DNA from: Rhizobiaceae bacterium
Lineage (GTDB): Bacteria > Pseudomonadota > Alphaproteobacteria > Rhizobiales > Rhizobiaceae
DNA length: 33,923 nt
Reading direction: 5' to 3'
Assembly (NCBI GenBank): GCA_027483885.1
Contig: JAIXTO010000184.1
Coordinates: forward strand, 1-33,923
Shown in pieces: positions 1 through 10,376 of the stretch; positions within the stretch are counted from its first letter, which is position 1; each line of letters opens with the position of its first letter. The notes beneath the pieces are model-generated. The model was not told the origin of the DNA. It did not search any database and saw only the letters and a program-made list of their open reading frames with translations. A program made the translations under genes and the position numbers.

Positions 1-9
1 AGGAGTGGA

Positions 10-1359
10 ATGAAACGTTTGTTGAAAATCTGCGCAAGCGTGCTGGCACTGACGGCCGCGACTGCGAGCATGCCGCTGTCTGCCCATGCCGACTGGCTTG
101 AAGATGCGGCCAAGCCCCTGAAGGGTACGCAAATCAGCGGCATCTTCCTGGATCGCCCCGGTTACCGCGCCATCATCAAGCTTTTGCCGGAGTTCGAAAA
201 GAAGACCGGCATCAAGGTCAATTACGAGATCGTGCCCTACGAGAACACCCGTGAGAAGGAAGTGCTCAACTTCACCTCGCAGGGCGACCTGACGATGGCG
301 CTGGTGGATCTGGTCTGGATCGGCGAGTTCGCGGAAAACGGATGGATCGATCCGATCGAGAAATTCTCCAAGGACAAGTCGATCACCGACCCCAACCTGA
401 AGCTCGATGGCTTTTTCCCGCTTCTGCTGGACGCCTTCGGTTCCTGGGGCGGCAAGACCTACGGCCTTCCCTTCGATAACTATTCCGGCCTGCTGTTCTA
501 CAATTCCTGCAAGCTGAAGGAAGCCGGTTTCGACAAGCCGCCGGCCACCTGGGACGAGTTGATGAAGGTCTACGCGCCCAAGCTGACGGACGCTTCCAAG
601 AACCAGTACGCTTATGCCCTGCAGTCGCTGCGCGGCGAAACCCAGTCTGCCGATAGCTTTATGCGCTTCCTGTGGCCGTTCGGCGGCTCGCTGCTCGACA
701 AGCAGTTCAAGTCCAACCTGATGAGCAAGGAAAGCCAGACCGGCCTCAACTTCCGTCAGGATCTGATGAAGTACATGCCGCCGGGTATCGTCAGCTTCGA
801 CCATGCGGAAGCCGTGAATGCGCTGGCGCAAGGCCAGGTTGCCATGATCACCGAATGGTCGGCGTTCTACGGAACGCTGGTTGATCCGGCGACCTCCAAG
901 CTCGGCGATTGCCTGGCCGTGGGTCCGGAACCGGCCGGTCCCGCCGGCCGTCTGCCAGCACTCGGCGGTTTCTCGCTGGCCGTCGCCGCACAAGCAACCG
1001 AGGAACAGAAGAAGGCCACCTGGCTCTTCATCCAGTGGGCAACATCGGAAGACATTGCCAAATCCTATGTGGAAGCCGGCGGCGTTTCCGGCCGCATGTC
1101 GGTCTACAACGATCCGGCGATCAAGGCGAAGTACAAGTTCGTGGAGCCCATGGTTGCCTCCTGGCAGAAGGGCGTACCGGAATTCCGTCCGCGCTTCCCC
1201 GCATGGCCGGCGATTTCGGAAGTCGTTGCCGAATGGGGCTCCAAGATGATGCTGGGGCAGGTCTCCGTCGAGGCCGGCTCCAAGGAGATCGGCACCCGTA
1301 TGGAAGATATCCTGCAGAAGGAAGGCTATTACGACGGCAAGAAGAAGCTGTTGCAGTAA
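10..1359 (+). CDS. ABC transporter substrate-binding protein, family 1 (sugar/polyol)
   Basis: This is the periplasmic binding protein of a carbohydrate ABC importer. The 449-residue product starts with a clear signal peptide: KRLLK, a hydrophobic core, and an AHA cleavage site after about residue 27. The mature part reads as a family-1 extracellular solute-binding protein, with an [15 protein letters not shown] stretch near the N-terminus and a [14 protein letters not shown] segment around residue 155. An AGGAG ribosome site lies at 1-5, so the gene is complete but its promoter is outside the window. The two permeases (2054-3786) and the ATPase (5761-6843) complete the transporter. The neighbouring dehydrogenases and pentulose kinase suggest a polyol ligand, which is inference. 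Two hairpins follow the stop codon. Confidence 0.93.
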   Translation: MKRLLKICASVLALTAATASMPLSAHADWLEDAAKPLKGTQISGIFLDRPGYRAIIKLLPEFEKKTGIKVNYEIVPYENTREKEVLNFTSQGDLTMALVDLVWIGEFAENGWIDPIEKFSKDKSITDPNLKLDGFFPLLLDAFGSWGGKTYGLPFDNYSGLLFYNSCKLKEAGFDKPPATWDELMKVYAPKLTDASKNQYAYALQSLRGETQSADSFMRFLWPFGGSLLDKQFKSNLMSKESQTGLNFRQDLMKYMPPGIVSFDHAEAVNALAQGQVAMITEWSAFYGTLVDPATSKLGDCLAVGPEPAGPAGRLPALGGFSLAVAAQATEEQKKATWLFIQWATSEDIAKSYVEAGGVSGRMSVYNDPAIKAKYKFVEPMVASWQKGVPEFRPRFPAWPAISEVVAEWGSKMMLGQVSVEAGSKEIGTRMEDILQKEGYYDGKKKLLQ

Positions 1360-1375
1360 GCCTCTGACAACCTCC

Positions 1376-1433
1376 AACACCTCCCAGGGTGTTTCTAAAG
1401 GTCGGTGGTGGTGCATCGTCGCCACCACCGACC
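1376..1433 (+). terminator. Tandem hairpins after the binding-protein gene
   Basis: Two stem-loops lie between the binding-protein gene and the SIS gene. The first is AACACC/GGTGTT (1376-1381 and 1388-1393) with a 6-nt loop and a short T-rich tail. The second is a perfect 12-bp stem, GGTCGGTGGTGG (1400-1411) with CCACCACCGACC (1422-1433), and a 10-nt loop, followed by GCCTCTCTTTATCC. In binding-protein-dependent operons such structures commonly act as partial terminators or 3' mRNA stabilisers, raising binding-protein yield over the permeases. That role here is inferred. Confidence 0.7.
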
Positions 1434-1461
1434 GCCTCTCTTTATCCTGCGGAACCACACC

Positions 1462-2013
1462 ATGCTTCATCTTCATGAACAGGCGCTGGCAGAACTTGGC
1501 CACTGCCTCTCCGGTATCGATGGCGATCAATTCGAGGCAGCGGTCAGCGAAATCTGCATCGCGAAGCGCATCGCGCTTTACGGCGTCGGTCGCGAAGGAC
1601 TTCAGATCAAGGGGCTGGCCATGCGCCTGTTCCATCTGGGCCTGAAATCCGCCGTTGTGGGCGATATGACCACGCCCCCGGTTGAAAAGGGTGATCTGCT
1701 GATTGTCTCGGCAGGGCCCGGCGACTTCTCCACCGTGTCGGCGCTGATCGGGGTGGCAAAGGCTGCAGAGGCCCGTGTTCTTGTGGTGACGGCACAGCCT
1801 TCGGGTATGGCCGCAGCCAAAGCGGATGTGGTGCTGCATGTTCCAGCTCAAACCATGGCAAGCGACCAGGGTGAAACAACCTCCGTGCTTCCCATGGGGT
1901 CGCTGTACGAGGGCGCGCTCTATGTCGCTTTTGAACTGCTGGTGCTTGCCGTGCGCGACAAGCTCGGCGTGAGGCCCGCTGCCATGCGCGCCAACCATAC
2001 CAATCTGGAATGA
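1462..2013 (+). CDS. SIS-domain protein, 6-phospho-3-hexuloisomerase-like
   Basis: This is a 183-residue sugar-isomerase (SIS) domain protein of the HxlB/PHI type, which in known members interconverts D-arabino-3-hexulose 6-phosphate and fructose 6-phosphate. The sequence shows the glycine-rich phosphosugar-binding start ([22 protein letters not shown], about residues 36-57), an [13 protein letters not shown] motif and the ending MRANHTNLE typical of PHI proteins. I chose the ATG at 1462 because the upstream extension from 1405 would be encoded by the hairpin. The usual partner, 3-hexulose-6-phosphate synthase, is absent from the window, so formaldehyde fixation is unlikely. A role isomerising a phosphorylated ketose made by the operon's dehydrogenases and kinase is inference. 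Confidence 0.82.
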   Translation: MLHLHEQALAELGHCLSGIDGDQFEAAVSEICIAKRIALYGVGREGLQIKGLAMRLFHLGLKSAVVGDMTTPPVEKGDLLIVSAGPGDFSTVSALIGVAKAAEARVLVVTAQPSGMAAAKADVVLHVPAQTMASDQGETTSVLPMGSLYEGALYVAFELLVLAVRDKLGVRPAAMRANHTNLE

Positions 2014-2053
2014 TGCCAAGCCGGCATTGCCGCCGCATCAAGAGGAAGACCTG

Positions 2054-2968
2054 ATGCCTGGACCTGTTTCAAAACCCCACATCAGACCCAATCGCGGTTA
2101 TGGTCGCTGGACGCCGTTCTGGTTCCTGGCGCCGGCCGTTCTGACGCTGTTTATCATCGGCATTTATCCCACCATTTTTGCGGTGGTCACATCGTTCCGG
2201 CGCTACAATATTGCGCGCCCCCGCGATGGATTTCCCTTTATCGGTCTCGAAAACTACACGTCCGTGCTGACGGATAGCACGTTCTGGGCCTCGCTGTTCC
2301 TGACAGCGAAATTTTATGTCACCGTGCTGCCTGTGGAGGTCGCACTCGGCCTGATGATCGCGCTTCTTCTGCACAAGACCGGCATGGGTTTTCTGAAGTC
2401 GCTTGCCCGCGTCACGCTGGTCGTGCCGCTCGCCACCACATATGCCGTGGTCGGTTTGATCGGTCGCCTGATTTTCAACCGTGATTTCGGCGTCGCCAAC
2501 TGGTTCCTGGATCGTCTCGGGATTGGCGCGCTCGATTGGCTGGGCTCCCAGACCGGTGCATTTGCCGCAATCGTCATCATGGATATCTGGCAGTGGACGC
2601 CATTTTGCGCGCTGATCTTTCTCGCAGGCCTGTCCATGGTGCCGGGCGAAATCGAGGAGGCGGCGCGGTTGGAAACCTCATCCAAGTGGGCGATGCTGAA
2701 ACATGTCCAGCTTCCCTATCTGATGCCCGGCCTGACGGCGCTCCTCATCCTGCGCTCGGCCGACGTGCTGAAGCTGTTCGACATGGTGTTCGTGATGACG
2801 CGGGGAGGGCCGGGTTCGGCCACCGATCTCGTCTCGATCTACATCCAGCGTGTCGGCTTCCGTATTTTCGATCTCGGCACGGCCTCGGCGCAGGCCATCC
2901 TGCTTCTCATCATCACCATCCTGATCAGCCGCCTTTACATCCGCGTACTCTATAAGGAGGTCAACTGA
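2054..2968 (+). CDS. Carbohydrate ABC transporter permease, MalF-type
   Basis: This is an inner-membrane permease of about 304 residues with roughly six hydrophobic segments, the first being FWFLAPAVLTLFIIGIYPTIF. An EAA-loop motif (EEAARLETSSKWAMLKHVQLP region, roughly residue 205) contacts the ATPase. The ATG at 2054 is preferred over 2027 because AGAGGAAG (2041-2048) is well placed before it. Its stop overlaps the next permease start, so the two are translationally coupled and very likely form the heterodimeric membrane channel for the binding protein at 10-1359. Confidence 0.92.
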   Translation: MPGPVSKPHIRPNRGYGRWTPFWFLAPAVLTLFIIGIYPTIFAVVTSFRRYNIARPRDGFPFIGLENYTSVLTDSTFWASLFLTAKFYVTVLPVEVALGLMIALLLHKTGMGFLKSLARVTLVVPLATTYAVVGLIGRLIFNRDFGVANWFLDRLGIGALDWLGSQTGAFAAIVIMDIWQWTPFCALIFLAGLSMVPGEIEEAARLETSSKWAMLKHVQLPYLMPGLTALLILRSADVLKLFDMVFVMTRGGPGSATDLVSIYIQRVGFRIFDLGTASAQAILLLIITILISRLYIRVLYKEVN

Positions 2969-3786
2969 TGCGTCTCTCGTCGGGCAAGATCCTGCATGCC
3001 ATCGGGCTGACAGCTGTTATCCTGTTCACGCTGTTTCCGTTCTATTGGATGGTATCGGCCAGCTTCAAGACGCAGTCCGATATCCTCGCCTCGCCGCCGG
3101 TCTGGCTGTTTGCGCCGACGCTTGATCACTACCGGGAAATCTTTGCGGATTCCAAGGTTTTGGGCGCCGTCGGCAATTCGCTGATCATCGCAACCGCCAC
3201 CACCGCACTTGCCGTGATGCTCGGCGCGCCGGCCGCCTTTGCGCTTGCCCGCTATGAGTTTCGCGGTAAATCCGACCTGTGGTTCTGGTTCATCTCCAAC
3301 CGCATGAAGAGCCCGATCGTGCTGGCGCTGCCGGTTTATATTCTGGCGCTGCAGCTCAAGATGCTGGATACGCATCTCGTCCTCATCCTCATTTACCTCA
3401 CCTTCAACCTGCCGATCGTGGTGTGGATCTGCACGGACCAGTTCAAGTCCATTCCGCCGGATCTGGAACAGGCAGCACGTCTGGATGGTGCCGACCAGTT
3501 CACGATCTTCCGCAAAATCTATCTGCCGCTCGGCGCGCCGGGCATTGCGGTCTCGGCCATCTTTTCCTTCATCTTTTCCTGGAACGAACTGCTCTATGCG
3601 CTCGTGCTGACCCGCCGCGATGTGCAGACCGCCCCTGTCGTCGCGACCAGCTTCATGTCCGGCTATGAACTGCCCTGGGGCAAGATCATGGCCACCGGCA
3701 CGGTCATCGTTCTCCCCGTCACCATCTTTGCGCTCATTGTGTCGCGCCACATGGTGCGCGGCCTGACCATGGGAGCGACCAAATGA
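2968..3786 (+). CDS. Carbohydrate ABC transporter permease, MalG-type
   Basis: This 272-residue product is the second permease of the importer. It has a short N-terminal cytoplasmic end, a membrane segment at about residues 10-30, the family-typical FPFYWMVSASFKTQSDI stretch, and an EAA loop (EQAARLDGADQFTIFRKIYLP) near residue 170. It starts inside the TGATG overlap with the preceding gene, with AAGGAGG at 2954-2960 as ribosome site, and ends in an ATGA overlap with the epimerase gene. This tight packing indicates a single transcript. Confidence 0.93.
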   Translation: MRLSSGKILHAIGLTAVILFTLFPFYWMVSASFKTQSDILASPPVWLFAPTLDHYREIFADSKVLGAVGNSLIIATATTALAVMLGAPAAFALARYEFRGKSDLWFWFISNRMKSPIVLALPVYILALQLKMLDTHLVLILIYLTFNLPIVVWICTDQFKSIPPDLEQAARLDGADQFTIFRKIYLPLGAPGIAVSAIFSFIFSWNELLYALVLTRRDVQTAPVVATSFMSGYELPWGKIMATGTVIVLPVTIFALIVSRHMVRGLTMGATK

Positions 3787-4688
3787 GCAGTGCGAACCCG
3801 CTCGGCATCAATCTGTCCTTCTGTGTCAAACGCTGGGTGACACCCAACCTTTGGGCGCCCGTCGTGCGCGACCAACTGGGTCTCGATCTCATCCAGTTCT
3901 CGTTCGATCTGGTTGATCCCATGTGGCCGTCAGCACTTGTCTCCCGCCATGCGCGGGATGTGCGAAAGGCGGCGGACGATCACGGGATCACCATTCATAG
4001 CGCCTTCATTGGTCTTGCTCATTACACCTTCAACCAGTTGCTGCATCCGGATCCGGATGTTCGCGCCTATGCGGAGCAATGGCTGGAGCGCGCTTATGGC
4101 TTTGCGGCAGAAGCCGGGATCACACGGGTTGGCGGACCGCTGGGAGCCATCGCCTCTCGCGTGGATGGCAGCGAGGCCGACAGCATCGAGGCTGCGGACT
4201 ATGCAGGCCTTGTCGAATGCATGCTGCGCCTGGGTGAAAAGGCGAAGGCTGCGGGGTTGAGTGAGCTTTACGTCGAGCCGACGCCGATGCGCCGCGAGTG
4301 GCCCTCAACGATCGGTCAGGCGCGCCAGATGATGAGCGATGTGGCGGCAAGCGCCACGCCGTGGAACCTCTGCGTCGATTGGGGCCACGGCACCTTCCTG
4401 CCGCTGTACGGGCCAGAGGCCGACACGATGGAACCGTGGTTCTCCGCGCTGACCGATGTGATCACCGCCGTGCATATTCAGCAGACGGACTATCTGTTTG
4501 ATCGCCATTGGGATTTTACCGAGGCGGGCAGGGTGGACCCGGTCGACGCACGCAACCTGCTTGCCCGCACGGGGCTTGCACAATCTCCGGTATTCCTTGA
4601 AGTGTTCTATCCTTTTGAACGGGATAGCAAATCCATACTGGACGCACTGAAGGCTTCGGTCCTGTCTCTCAAGCAGGCCTTTGCCTGA
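3783..4688 (+). CDS. Sugar phosphate isomerase/epimerase, TIM barrel, EryC-like
   Basis: This 301-residue protein belongs to the xylose-isomerase-like TIM-barrel family (AP endonuclease 2 fold). Visible features are GINLSFCVKRW at the start, metal-ligand-type acidic and histidine residues in VEPTP (about residue 160), CVDWGHGTF (about residue 195) and HIQQTD (about residue 235), and a late EVFYPFE. The start and spacing resemble my recollection of EryC, the tetrulose-phosphate epimerase of rhizobial and Brucella erythritol operons, and the next gene is an EryD-like SorC regulator. However, eryA and eryB partners are absent. I therefore call it a ketose (phosphate) epimerase of unknown substrate. 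Its start overlaps the previous stop by ATGA. Confidence 0.8.
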   Translation: MSSANPLGINLSFCVKRWVTPNLWAPVVRDQLGLDLIQFSFDLVDPMWPSALVSRHARDVRKAADDHGITIHSAFIGLAHYTFNQLLHPDPDVRAYAEQWLERAYGFAAEAGITRVGGPLGAIASRVDGSEADSIEAADYAGLVECMLRLGEKAKAAGLSELYVEPTPMRREWPSTIGQARQMMSDVAASATPWNLCVDWGHGTFLPLYGPEADTMEPWFSALTDVITAVHIQQTDYLFDRHWDFTEAGRVDPVDARNLLARTGLAQSPVFLEVFYPFERDSKSILDALKASVLSLKQAFA

Positions 4689-4700
4689 TCAAGGAGACGC

Positions 4701-5705
4701 ATGAACATGGCAACCAAGGGACCAGACAACGGAAATCCCGTCATTGAGGACATGGACGCGCAACAGATCCGCGCCCGCGTTGCATGGCTGTATTTCATCG
4801 GCGGTCTGACCCAGCAGGAGATCGCCGACCAGCTGGGATTGACGCGGCTGCGGGTCAACAAGACGCTCGGCCAGCTGAGAAACGATGGTTCCGTGGTTGT
4901 CGATATTCGTCTGCCCTTGGCCGGGTGCATTGAGCTTGAGCACAAGCTGCGGGAGCACTACCAGCTGGAAGACGTTTGCGTCATTCCCACCCTGCCGGAT
5001 GATCTGGAAAATCAGCGGGCTGTCGGTGATGCGGCGGGCGGCATGCTCGACAGGCTTCTGGAAGATGGCATGGGTCTGGGTGTTGGCTGGGGAAAAACGC
5101 TGACGGCCGGCCTGAAAAGGCTGACATCGCGCCCGCTGCCGGACAGCTGGGTGACCTCCCTGATGGGAGGGCTGACGCGCGGATCGGGCTCCAGCACGTT
5201 CGAGGTCGCGACAGGTTATGCGCGGGCGATTTCGGCGGAATGTTATTATCTCACAGCGCCGCTTTATTTCCCCTCTGTCGAGAGCCGCGAAGCGCTTTTG
5301 TCCCATCACGGCATTCGCGAAACCATGCGCCGCGCCCGCTCCGTGGATGTCGCCTTGGTGTCCTGCGGCGATATGACGGCCCGTTCACTTCTGGTGCAGA
5401 CACCAACGGTGTCTGAGAATCTGACGGATATTCTGGCGGCTGGCGCCGTGGGAGATTTGCTGGGTGTTTTCCTCGATAGCGACGGAAAGCCGGTGAACCA
5501 TCCTCTCAATGAACGTGTGCTGTCCGTTTCACCGGAACAGCTGAAATCCGTTCGCCATTCCATTCTGGCCTCCGGCGGCTGGTACAAGGTGAACATCATC
5601 CGCGCCATCCTGCGCGGCGGTTACATCAAGCGTCTGGTGACGGACGAAAAATGCGCCGCTGCCCTCTTGGATGGGGCGCACAGCCCTCCAAACAATAGCC
5701 AATAG
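4701..5705 (+). CDS. SorC/DeoR-type sugar-responsive transcriptional regulator
   Basis: This 334-residue regulator has an N-terminal helix-turn-helix (about residues 25-62, including YFIGGLTQQEIADQLGLTRL) and a long sugar-phosphate-binding domain typical of SorC/CggR proteins. GVGWGKTL, around residue 130, is a recognisable family motif. It resembles EryD-type repressors in placement, lying directly after an EryC-like gene. AAGGAG (4691-4696) precedes the ATG at 4701; a second ATG at 4707 is also possible. It probably senses a phosphorylated intermediate of this pathway and controls the operon from a promoter upstream of the window, which is inference. Confidence 0.9.
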   Translation: MNMATKGPDNGNPVIEDMDAQQIRARVAWLYFIGGLTQQEIADQLGLTRLRVNKTLGQLRNDGSVVVDIRLPLAGCIELEHKLREHYQLEDVCVIPTLPDDLENQRAVGDAAGGMLDRLLEDGMGLGVGWGKTLTAGLKRLTSRPLPDSWVTSLMGGLTRGSGSSTFEVATGYARAISAECYYLTAPLYFPSVESREALLSHHGIRETMRRARSVDVALVSCGDMTARSLLVQTPTVSENLTDILAAGAVGDLLGVFLDSDGKPVNHPLNERVLSVSPEQLKSVRHSILASGGWYKVNIIRAILRGGYIKRLVTDEKCAAALLDGAHSPPNNSQ

Positions 5706-5718
5706 AACAGAACACGTG

Positions 5719-5734
5719 CCGCATCTTAATGCGG
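5719..5734 (+). other. Small hairpin in the regulator-ATPase gap
   Basis: CCGCAT (5719-5724) and ATGCGG (5729-5734) form a 6-bp stem with loop CTTA, extendable by three weaker G-U or G-C pairs. It lies in the 55-bp gap before the ATPase gene. No T-tract follows, so it is more likely an RNA processing or stability element than a terminator. Confidence 0.35.
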
Positions 5735-5760
5735 TGCGAGGTGATCGGGAGTAGAAGAGC

Positions 5761-6843
<1,083 letters not shown>

Positions 6844-6860
6844 CTTGAGGAACGAAAAAC

Positions 6861-7898
6861 ATGCAAGCTCTGGTTCTGGAACGTAAAGGCGAACTGGCAA
6901 TTCGCGACATCGATCTGCCGCGCGATGTTGGTCCCAATGATGTGAGAATTGCCATTCATACGGTCGGCGTCTGCGGCAGTGACGTGCATTATTATACCCA
7001 TGGTGCGATCGGTTCCTTCGTGGTGCGTGACCCCATGGTGCTGGGGCATGAAGCGGCGGGCACGGTGACCGAGATCGGTGCCGAGGTGAAGACGCTGAAG
7101 GTTGGCGACCGTGTCTGCATGGAGCCGGGTGTCCCAAACATGGCCTCGCGCGCTTCCAAGCTTGGCATCTACAACGTCGACCCGGATGTGCGCTTTTGGG
7201 CAACGCCGCCGATCCATGGCGTGCTGACAGCCGAAGTGGTGCATCCGGCTGCCTTCACCTACAAGCTTCCCGATAACGTCTCTTTTGCCGAAGGCGCGAT
7301 GATCGAGCCTTTCGCTGTCGGCATGCAGGCGGCAAGCCGCGCCGGAATTGCGCCCGGAGACGTGGCTGTGGTGATCGGATGCGGCCCGATCGGCATCATG
7401 ACGGCCATTGCGGCATTGGCCGGCGGCTGTTCACGGGTCATCATTTCCGATCTCAGTGCCCCCAAGCTTGCCATTGCAGGCCAATATGCCGGCATTACGT
7501 CTGTCAACATCACCGAGGCTTCGCTGGCGGAAACCGTCGCCGATGCGACGGATGGATGGGGTGCCGATATCGTGTTCGAGGCGAGCGGCAGCCCGAGAGC
7601 CTATCAAGGGATTTTCGATCTTCTGCGTCCCGGCGGAACTCTCGTGCTCGTTGGTCTGCCGGTTGAGCCGGTGGCCTTTGATATTCCAGCCGCGATCTTC
7701 AAGGAAGCGCATATCGAAACCGTGTTTCGTTATGCCAATAATTTTGACCGCGCAGTCAACCTCATAGCCTCCGGCAAGGTGGATCTGAAGCCCCTGATCA
7801 CAGACACTTATGCATTTGCCGACAGTATCGCAGCCTTCGAGCGAGCGGCGAAAGGTTTGGCCGAAGATGTGAAGCTGCAAATTCGGCTTGGCGATTGA
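6861..7898 (+). CDS. Zinc-dependent alcohol dehydrogenase, xylitol dehydrogenase-like
   Basis: This 345-residue medium-chain dehydrogenase of the polyol dehydrogenase group should oxidise a polyol to a ketose, for example xylitol to D-xylulose. Catalytic zinc ligands are visible as C38 ([11 protein letters not shown]) and H63-E64 (LGHEAAG). The NAD-binding motif [10 protein letters not shown] lies at about residues 172-181. The four cysteines that normally hold the structural zinc are missing: the corresponding segment reads [16 protein letters not shown]. This is seen in some bacterial xylitol dehydrogenases. Substrate specificity cannot be read from sequence. AGGAAC at 6847-6852 is the likely ribosome site. 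Confidence 0.88.
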   Translation: MQALVLERKGELAIRDIDLPRDVGPNDVRIAIHTVGVCGSDVHYYTHGAIGSFVVRDPMVLGHEAAGTVTEIGAEVKTLKVGDRVCMEPGVPNMASRASKLGIYNVDPDVRFWATPPIHGVLTAEVVHPAAFTYKLPDNVSFAEGAMIEPFAVGMQAASRAGIAPGDVAVVIGCGPIGIMTAIAALAGGCSRVIISDLSAPKLAIAGQYAGITSVNITEASLAETVADATDGWGADIVFEASGSPRAYQGIFDLLRPGGTLVLVGLPVEPVAFDIPAAIFKEAHIETVFRYANNFDRAVNLIASGKVDLKPLITDTYAFADSIAAFERAAKGLAEDVKLQIRLGD

Positions 7899-7927
7899 AT
7901 GCGGACAATTCCGACGGGAGTTTCATC

Positions 7928-8656
7928 ATGACGAAGAGTTTGAACGGCAAGGTCGCGGCCATAACGGGTGCCGCTTCCGGGATTGGGCTTGCCTGCGCGC
8001 GCAAGCTCATGGATGAGGGCGCGACAGTCGTGCTGATCGACAGGGCGCAAGATAAGCTTCACTCGCTGTGTGCCGAACTGGGCGAGCGCAGCCGCATGCT
8101 GGTGGTCGATCTTCTGGATGGCCCGCAGGTCTCCGGCCTTTTGCCGCGGATTCTGGAGGTTGCCGGCGGGCTCGATATTTTCCACGCGAATGCGGGTGCC
8201 TATGTGGGCGGGGCGGTGGCAGACGGCGATCCCGACAGCTGGGACCGCATGTTGAACCTCAACATCAATGCCGCCTTTCGCAGCGTGCATGCGGTGTTGC
8301 CGCACATGATCGCCCAGAAGAGCGGCGATATCCTGTTTACCAGTTCGGTTGCGGGTGTCGTGCCGGTCGTCTGGGAACCAATCTACACCGCCTCCAAGTT
8401 TGCCGTGCAGGCCTTTGTGCATGCCACGCGCCGCCAGGTTTCGCAGCATGGGGTTCGCGTCGGTGCGGTTCTTCCGGGCCCGGTTGTCACGGCTCTTCTC
8501 GATGATTGGCCGAAAGAGAAGATGGACGAGGCTCTTGCCAACGGCAGTCTGATGCAGCCGCAGGAAGTCGCCGAAGCGGTTTATTTCATGTTGTCTCGTC
8601 CCCGCAATGTGGTCATCCGGGATCTTGTGATCTTGCCCAATAGCGTCGATCTATAG
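7928..8656 (+). CDS. Short-chain dehydrogenase, ribitol 2-dehydrogenase-like
   Basis: This 242-residue classical SDR resembles ribitol dehydrogenase (ribitol to D-ribulose). It shows the nucleotide motif TGAASGIG (residues 13-20), D38 after the second strand (which favours NAD over NADP), a HANAG motif in place of NNAG (residues 86-90), and the catalytic S140, Y153 and K157. I chose the ATG at 7928 because GGGAG (7916-7920) sits 7 nt upstream; a TTG-initiated extension to 7895 lacks support. Its product, a 2-ketopentose, would be a natural substrate for the kinase encoded next. Confidence 0.85.
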   Translation: MTKSLNGKVAAITGAASGIGLACARKLMDEGATVVLIDRAQDKLHSLCAELGERSRMLVVDLLDGPQVSGLLPRILEVAGGLDIFHANAGAYVGGAVADGDPDSWDRMLNLNINAAFRSVHAVLPHMIAQKSGDILFTSSVAGVVPVVWEPIYTASKFAVQAFVHATRRQVSQHGVRVGAVLPGPVVTALLDDWPKEKMDEALANGSLMQPQEVAEAVYFMLSRPRNVVIRDLVILPNSVDL

Positions 8657-8696
8657 GCTTGATCGAATCTGCATCAAGTTGCCGGAGGAGTAAGGC

Positions 8697-10307
8697 ATGA
8701 ATGGTTCCAGGTATTTTATCGGGGTCGATGTTGGCACGGGCAGCGCGCGCGCCGGTGTCTTCGATGAAGAAGGCCAATGCCTTGGAACCGGCAAGAGTGA
8801 CATCGAGATCTTTCGCGATCAGGCACATATGGTCGAGCAATCGAGCGCCAATATCTGGCAGTCCGTTTGCTTGTCCGTCCGGACTGCCGTGCAAGCGGCC
8901 GGGGTCTCCCCGCAAAAGGTCGTCGGCATCGGCTTTGATGCCACTTGCTCCCTCGTCGTGGCCGGTGAAGGCGGCAAATCTCTTGCTGTCGGGCCCTCGG
9001 AGCGGCCGGAACGCGATATCATCGTGTGGATGGACCACAGGGCCATTGGGCAGGCGGAGCGGATCAATGCGCAGGGTCACGATGTGCTGCGTTATGTCGG
9101 AGGCCGCATTTCTCCCGAAATGCAAACGCCGAAGCTCCTGTGGTTGAAGGAACACCGGCCGGACACCTTTGGCCGCGCCTGGCAGTTCTTTGATCTCGCG
9201 GATTTCCTCACCTGGCGTGCGACGGGAAGCCTTGCCCGCTCCACTTGCACTGTGACCTGCAAGTGGACCTACCTCGCGCATGAACACCGCTGGGATCCGG
9301 ATTATTTCCGGCAGATCGGTCTTGGCGAACTGGCGGACGAGGGGTTTTCCCGGATCGGACAGGAGATCGTTGAGCCCGGCACGCCGGTGGGGCAGGGCCT
9401 CACCGATGAGGCGGCGCGCGATCTTGGTCTAGAGGCTGGAACGGCGGTGTCTGCCGGCATGATCGACGCGCATGCCGGCGGCATCGGCACGGTGGGCATT
9501 GGCGGTACACCCGAACTCAACATGGGTTACGTCTTTGGCACCTCTTCCTGTACCCTGACCTCGACCACCGGTCCGAAATTTGTGCCCGGCGTGTGGGGCC
9601 CGTATTTCTCTGCCATGGTTCCCGGCCTGTGGTTGAACGAAGGCGGACAAAGCGCTGCGGGTGCGGCCATCGATCAGCTGGTGAGTTTCCATCCGGCATT
9701 CCCGGACGCCAGCAATCGGGCGCGCACACTTGGTGTGCCGCTTCCGGTGATGCTGGCGGATCTGGCGGTTGTAAAGCAGGCCTCTGCCTCCGATGCGGTG
9801 TCACTCGCCAAGGGACTTCATGTCGTGCCGGAATTTCTCGGCAATCGTGCGCCTTTTGCCGATCCCGCCGCGCGTGCCGCGATTGCCGGCCTCGGCATGG
9901 AGCGCGATCTGGACAGCCTGATCGCGCTCTACGTCGCCGGATTGTGCGGCATCGGCTATGGCCTGCGCCAGATTATCGAAGCGCAGGCGCAAGCTGGCGC
10001 CGATGTGCAGCAGATCATTATCAGTGGCGGCGCCGGGCAGCATGACCTTACGCGGCAGATCCTGGCGGATGCCAGTGGCAAGCCGGTGATCGCGCCTCAA
10101 ACCTCCGAGCCCGTTCTGCTGGGGGCCGCCTTGCTGGGTGCGACGGCGGCGAGGAGTTTTGCCGATCTGAAGCAGGCGATGCAGGCCTTGAGCAGGCCTG
10201 GCCGTGTCTACCAACCCGCTCCTGGAGATATCCTGCAGACGCACGAAAACCGGTATTCCGTGTTCTGCAATCTACAGCTCGAACTGCGAAAAATGAGGGA
10301 TTTTTAG
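8697..10307 (+). CDS. FGGY-family pentulose kinase (D-ribulokinase-like)
   Basis: This 536-residue sugar kinase of the FGGY pentulose subfamily phosphorylates a ketose using ATP; D-ribulose to D-ribulose 5-phosphate is the best guess. The first phosphate-binding motif is GVDVGTGSARAGVFD (about residues 9-23). The substrate region includes VWMDHRA, MQTPKLLWL and CTVTCKWTYL, and the C-terminal ATPase half carries GGAGQHDLTRQILADA and a late EPVLLGAALLGA. GGAGGAG precedes the ATG at 8697. The gene closes the operon, before converging hairpins at 10352-10416. A hexulose substrate cannot be excluded, and the SIS isomerase in the operon makes that alternative worth testing. Confidence 0.9.
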   Translation: MNGSRYFIGVDVGTGSARAGVFDEEGQCLGTGKSDIEIFRDQAHMVEQSSANIWQSVCLSVRTAVQAAGVSPQKVVGIGFDATCSLVVAGEGGKSLAVGPSERPERDIIVWMDHRAIGQAERINAQGHDVLRYVGGRISPEMQTPKLLWLKEHRPDTFGRAWQFFDLADFLTWRATGSLARSTCTVTCKWTYLAHEHRWDPDYFRQIGLGELADEGFSRIGQEIVEPGTPVGQGLTDEAARDLGLEAGTAVSAGMIDAHAGGIGTVGIGGTPELNMGYVFGTSSCTLTSTTGPKFVPGVWGPYFSAMVPGLWLNEGGQSAAGAAIDQLVSFHPAFPDASNRARTLGVPLPVMLADLAVVKQASASDAVSLAKGLHVVPEFLGNRAPFADPAARAAIAGLGMERDLDSLIALYVAGLCGIGYGLRQIIEAQAQAGADVQQIIISGGAGQHDLTRQILADASGKPVIAPQTSEPVLLGAALLGATAARSFADLKQAMQALSRPGRVYQPAPGDILQTHENRYSVFCNLQLELRKMRDF

Positions 10308-10351
10308 CTTGGCGCCATGGACGTCGCTAAGCCATAACAAGCGCGATGAAA

Positions 10352-10369
10352 GCAGCGATACGTTGCTGC
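10352..10369 (+). terminator. Hairpin with TACG tetraloop downstream of the kinase
   Basis: GCAGCGA (10352-10358) pairs with TTGCTGC (10363-10369), including one G-U pair, around a TACG loop. It lies 44 nt after the kinase stop. There is no T-run, so it would be a Rho-independent-like or 3'-end-stabilising structure rather than a textbook terminator. Confidence 0.4.
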
Positions 10370-10376
10370 AGGTTGT

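Noticed and set aside
1462..2013. Ribulose monophosphate (formaldehyde-fixing) pathway because of the PHI-like protein.
   Set aside because: No 3-hexulose-6-phosphate synthase gene is present, and the setting is a polyol importer operon.
2950..3750. 266-codon minus-strand frame opposite the MalG-type permease.
   Set aside because: Low-complexity charged shadow of a membrane-protein gene, with no domain pattern.
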